A DNA stretch of 13,371 nucleotides from an uncultured Bacilli bacterium (GTDB lineage Bacteria; Bacillota_I; Bacilli_A; RF39; UBA660): contig CALWAJ010000032.1 of the NCBI GenBank assembly GCA_944373065.1, positions 1-13,371 of the forward strand, in the 5' to 3' direction. This document shows positions 13,289-13,371 of this stretch, piece by piece. The translations under genes were made by a program, and so were the position numbers. Positions within the stretch are counted from its first letter, which is position 1. Each line of letters begins with the position of its first letter. Under the pieces are notes generated by a model. The model was not told the DNA's origin, did not search any database, and was given only the letters and a program-made list of their open reading frames with translations.

Positions 13289-13371
13289 ATGATGATTATC
13301 GCTCATAAAAGTAATTTGTATAATAATAAAACATTTATAGAGGGAATTAATAATATAGAAGGCTTAACTGG
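13289..13371 (+). CDS. Start of a protein, possibly glycerophosphodiester phosphodiesterase family (runs off window)
   Basis: An open frame from ATG ATG at 13289 continues to the end of the window for 27 full codons. It begins with MIIAHKS. An IIAH(R/K) sequence at the very N-terminus is the start of glycerophosphodiester phosphodiesterases, where the His is catalytic, but the usual AHRG is AHKS here. The following residues (NKTFIEGINNIEGLTG) are only loosely comparable with the usual ENT-x-EAF segment. The nearest ribosome binding candidate, AAAGGA, lies 11 bases upstream in the terminator stem. There is no room for a separate promoter after the terminator. The gene call is fair, the family is weak. 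Confidence 0.4.
   Translation, partial: MMIIAHKSNLYNNKTFIEGINNIEGLT

Noticed and set aside
1..13371. CRISPR array, tRNA, rRNA, insertion sequence or phage genes
   Set aside because: I saw no regularly spaced repeats, no tRNA-like cloverleaf or rRNA segment, and no transposase or integrase. The only repeats are the two variable blocks.
1..13371. A DGR reverse transcriptase, Avd gene or template repeat within the window
   Set aside because: No frame encodes reverse-transcriptase motifs such as YxDD in a suitable context, and no third copy of the variable-block framework was found. If the system exists, its core lies elsewhere in the genome.

Overview
The window is strongly AT-rich and uses the standard code: TGG encodes Trp, and TGA ends the gene that stops at 4013. 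It carries an [FeFe] hydrogenase, a rubrerythrin, a PerR-type regulator and a DUF362 ferredoxin-like protein, which point to an obligate anaerobe. Strong Shine-Dalgarno sites and a SipW/TasA-like surface protein suggest a low-GC Firmicute or Bacilli-type gut anaerobe, perhaps an RF39 or Erysipelotrichales relative. This placement is an inference; there is no rRNA gene to confirm it.

Layout, left to right. (1) Positions 1-276 hold the 3' end of a DUF362 protein, followed by a terminator. (2) Positions 394-5832 look like one operon: a SWIM/SNF2 helicase, a low-molecular-weight protein-tyrosine phosphatase 11 bases later, and an uncharacterised 593-residue protein with an HELIH metalloprotease-like motif. 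A terminator closes it at 5839-5862. (3) A consensus promoter (TTGACA-N17-TATAAT) with a Fur/PerR-type palindrome over its start point drives perR, [FeFe] hydrogenase and rubrerythrin (5952-8236), a peroxide/oxygen-response and hydrogen-metabolism operon that is probably autoregulated. (4) The interval 8237-8609 holds a weak terminator, a candidate promoter and an untracked 44-codon ORF with no acidic residues and a G7 tract. (5) Positions 8610-10544 read as one long surface-protein gene broken by a single in-frame TAA at 9177. It has a SipW-type signal peptide and two tandem modules, each ending in a 105-bp GC-richer block. The two blocks share short exact DNA stretches but encode different residues at 16 of 35 positions, as expected of targets of a diversity-generating retroelement (DGR). 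No reverse transcriptase or template repeat is visible here. (6) A hypothetical gene lies on the minus strand at 10559-11152, and its 3' end shares a bidirectional terminator with the surface-protein gene. (7) Positions 11270-13239 form a tight operon: an MBL-fold hydrolase, a three-segment membrane protein, an N-terminally anchored extracytoplasmic protein and a YqeY protein. A strong terminator follows. (8) A gene start at 13289 runs off the window and may be a glycerophosphodiester phosphodiesterase.

The most notable feature is the pair of hypervariable blocks in a putative secreted protein, together with the nonsense codon that separates its signal peptide from those blocks. Next is the PerR-hydrogenase-rubrerythrin operon with its visible operator.
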